Of a DNA stretch of 25,285 bases, positions 24,110 through 25,285 are shown piece by piece. The stretch comes from an uncultured Sphingomonadales bacterium (GTDB taxonomy: Bacteria > Pseudomonadota > Alphaproteobacteria > Sphingomonadales > Sphingomonadaceae). Position numbers and translations under genes: made by a program. The notes beneath the pieces are model-generated. The model saw only the letters and a list, made by a program, of their open reading frames with translations, was not told the DNA's origin and did not search any database. The number at the start of each line of letters is the position of its first letter. Within the stretch, counting starts at the first letter, position 1. Location of the stretch: contig CAIWFP010000408.1 of NCBI GenBank assembly GCA_903911985.1, positions 1 through 25,285 on the forward strand, written 5' to 3'.

Positions 24110-25036
24110 ATGAAACGCCGCGAGATACTGGGATCAGCAAGTGCCGCCATGATCGGTGCGCTGGGGGCTAGTGCCACCGCAAAAGCTCCTGTCCCCAACG
24201 CGCGGTCGAAGACGTTTCTGTTCGTGCACGGTGCGTGGCATTGCTCGATCCACTGGGGCCTTGTCGTCGAGCGCCTGACCGCGCTGGGCCATGTGGCCGT
24301 GGCAATCGACTTGCCCGGCTGCGGGCTCAAGGCCGACTACCCGCAGGCATACCTAGCGAACGACCCCGCTGCCTTGCAGACCGAGTCTTCGGCGCTGCGC
24401 GATATCGGGCTGGACGACTATACCAATGCCGCCGTCCGGGCTCTGGAAGGGCTGGCGCGCGAGCATGGCACGGTTACCCTGGTGGGCCACAGCTTCGGCG
24501 GCCTGACGATCACCCGTACGGCGGAGCGGCGGCCTGATCTGGTTTCTCGGCTGGTCTACCTCACCGCGTTCTGCCCAACGCAGTGGCCAAGCGGCGATGC
24601 CTACGCGATTCTGCCTGAGAACGGCTCCAGCCTTATCGGCCCTGCGATGATCGGCGATCCGGCCAAGATTGGCGCTTACCGGCTCAATGTCCGCTCCACC
24701 GACCGGGCTTATCTCGAACTGTGCCGAAAGGCTTTCTACAACGATCTGCCGATGGACACGTTCCTGCGCTTTGCAGCCTATCTCAACGCCGATGCCCCGG
24801 CCAAAGCCTCTTCCGAGGATGCGCGGGGCACGACCGCCCGCTGGGGCCGGGTACCCAGAAGCTATGTGCGCTGCACGCTAGATCAGGCACTGCCGCTTGT
24901 GCTCCAGGACCGCATGATCCGCGAGGCTGATGCGTTGACCCCGTCGAACCGGTTCGACGTGCATACGCTGGAATCGAGCCATTCACCCTTCGCCTCGATG
25001 CCCGACAAGCTGGCGAGGCTGCTGGCTGGCATTTGA
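24110..25036 (+). CDS. Alpha/beta hydrolase with Tat-like signal peptide
   Basis: This 308-residue esterase-type alpha/beta hydrolase has the oxyanion strand FLFVHGAWH (about 36-44), the nucleophile elbow GHSFGG near residue 125 and the late catalytic His in ESSHSPF near 290. The pattern resembles plant methyl-salicylate-esterase-like proteins. The N-terminus MKRREILG followed by a small-residue hydrophobic stretch and ASATAKA looks like a twin-arginine signal, so export to the periplasm is likely. The ATG at 24110 is chosen because AAAGGGG stands eight bases upstream; a longer in-frame start lies inside the P450. It follows the fused gene by 19 bases and may release an alcohol or acid from an ester before uptake. 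The ester is unknown. Confidence 0.9.
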   Translation: MKRREILGSASAAMIGALGASATAKAPVPNARSKTFLFVHGAWHCSIHWGLVVERLTALGHVAVAIDLPGCGLKADYPQAYLANDPAALQTESSALRDIGLDDYTNAAVRALEGLAREHGTVTLVGHSFGGLTITRTAERRPDLVSRLVYLTAFCPTQWPSGDAYAILPENGSSLIGPAMIGDPAKIGAYRLNVRSTDRAYLELCRKAFYNDLPMDTFLRFAAYLNADAPAKASSEDARGTTARWGRVPRSYVRCTLDQALPLVLQDRMIREADALTPSNRFDVHTLESSHSPFASMPDKLARLLAGI

Positions 25037-25060
25037 TATACAGAACAAAAAGGACCAAAC

Positions 25061-25204
25061 ATGCCTGAGAGACTTGCAGGAAAAGTCGCCCTCATTTCCG
25101 GCGCAGCGCAAGGGATTGGCGCCGCGATTGCCGCTGCCTTTGTTGCAGAGGGCGCCAAGGTCGTGATTGGCGATATCGCCGGGGAGGTGTCAACGCCGGT
25201 ATAA
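25061..25204 (+). pseudogene. SDR gene truncated by an IS21-type element
   Basis: The ATG at 25061, with AAAGGA upstream, begins MPERLAGKVALISGAAQGIG, a normal SDR N-terminus with the cofactor glycine motif. It continues through VVIGDIAGE to about codon 42. At 25188 the sequence becomes the end of an insertion sequence, adding STPV before a TAA at 25202. The rest of the gene is either beyond the element or lost. It starts 24 bases after the hydrolase stop, so it was probably the next gene of the same operon. Confidence 0.85.
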
Positions 25205-25285
25205 AAAGGGGCCAACCACCGGTTTAAAAACGGGCCAGTTGGTTTAAACAAAAAGCCTCGGGTTGAGGCTGGGCATTATCGGCTG
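25188..25285. mobile_element. End of an IS21-family insertion sequence
   Basis: The element begins TGTCAACG and then carries two 19-bp direct repeats differing at two positions: CCGGTATAAAAAGGGGCCA (25196-25214) and CCGGTTTAAAAACGGGCCA (25219-25237). A TGT end with multiple internal terminal repeats of this CCGGT...GGCC kind is typical of IS21 relatives such as IS1162. The transposase genes lie beyond the window. The family is assigned from memory of terminal sequences. Confidence 0.78.
25250..25270 (-). terminator. Rho-independent terminator at the IS end
   Basis: On the minus strand, AGCCTC and GAGGCT form a 6-bp stem around a 5-nt loop, followed by TTTTTG. It probably ends transcription of the element's genes reading leftward from beyond the window, and would also shield the SDR fragment. 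Confidence 0.6.

Noticed and set aside
1..25285. tRNA, rRNA, CRISPR array or prophage genes
   Set aside because: None seen on either strand by eye; no spaced repeat array and no phage structural genes.

Overview
The window is GC-rich, tightly packed DNA typical of an alphaproteobacterium. The gene set points to a sphingomonad (Novosphingobium, Sphingobium or Sphingopyxis type): many CoA ligases, crotonases and SDRs, a molybdenum hydroxylase, a CYP108-like P450 and an IS21-type element. The genus is an inference from gene content, not from a marker gene. Nearly everything present is catabolic or regulatory. The window reads as an accessory degradation island for a hydrophobic, probably branched or cyclic carboxylate or terpenoid/steroid-like compound; the substrate cannot be named from sequence.

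Layout. The left edge (1-131, minus) is the 3' end of a truncated SDR gene. From 9365 down to 293 runs one minus-strand operon: thioesterase, crotonase, a three-subunit molybdenum hydroxylase (FAD, 2Fe-2S and Mo subunits) with a metallo-beta-lactamase-fold hydrolase embedded between the last two subunits, an unusual SDR, an acyl-CoA ligase and a second crotonase. Five of its junctions are 4-nt ATGA stop/start overlaps, and a minus-strand hairpin terminator lies at 245-264. A divergent control region (9366-9524) with two palindromes separates it from a plus-strand operon (9525-15000): zinc alcohol dehydrogenase, CoxG-like protein, second acyl-CoA ligase, thiolase and PaaG-like crotonase.

Next come two convergent, overlapping regulators, a double HxlR protein (plus) and a TetR repressor (minus). 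They are followed by a plus-strand set: acyl-CoA dehydrogenase, a frameshifted HSD10-like SDR, an alpha-methylacyl-CoA racemase, an aldehyde dehydrogenase, an MFS transporter fused in frame to a cytochrome P450, and an alpha/beta hydrolase with a Tat-like signal. The right edge is an SDR cut after about 42 codons by the end of an IS21-type element.

Working model (inference): MFS uptake and P450 hydroxylation start the pathway. ADH/ALDH and the Mo hydroxylase oxidise the product, and the ligases make CoA thioesters. Racemase, acyl-CoA dehydrogenase, crotonases, SDR and thiolase then shorten a 2-methyl-branched chain. A 20-bp palindrome occurs both in the divergent promoter region and upstream of the acyl-CoA dehydrogenase beside tetR, which suggests one TetR repressor controls all three transcription units.

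Most notable are the MFS-P450 fusion, whose junction looks like an ATGA overlap that lost two bases, an SDR lacking the whole N-S-Y-K catalytic tetrad, the shared operator, and the tandem HxlR regulator.
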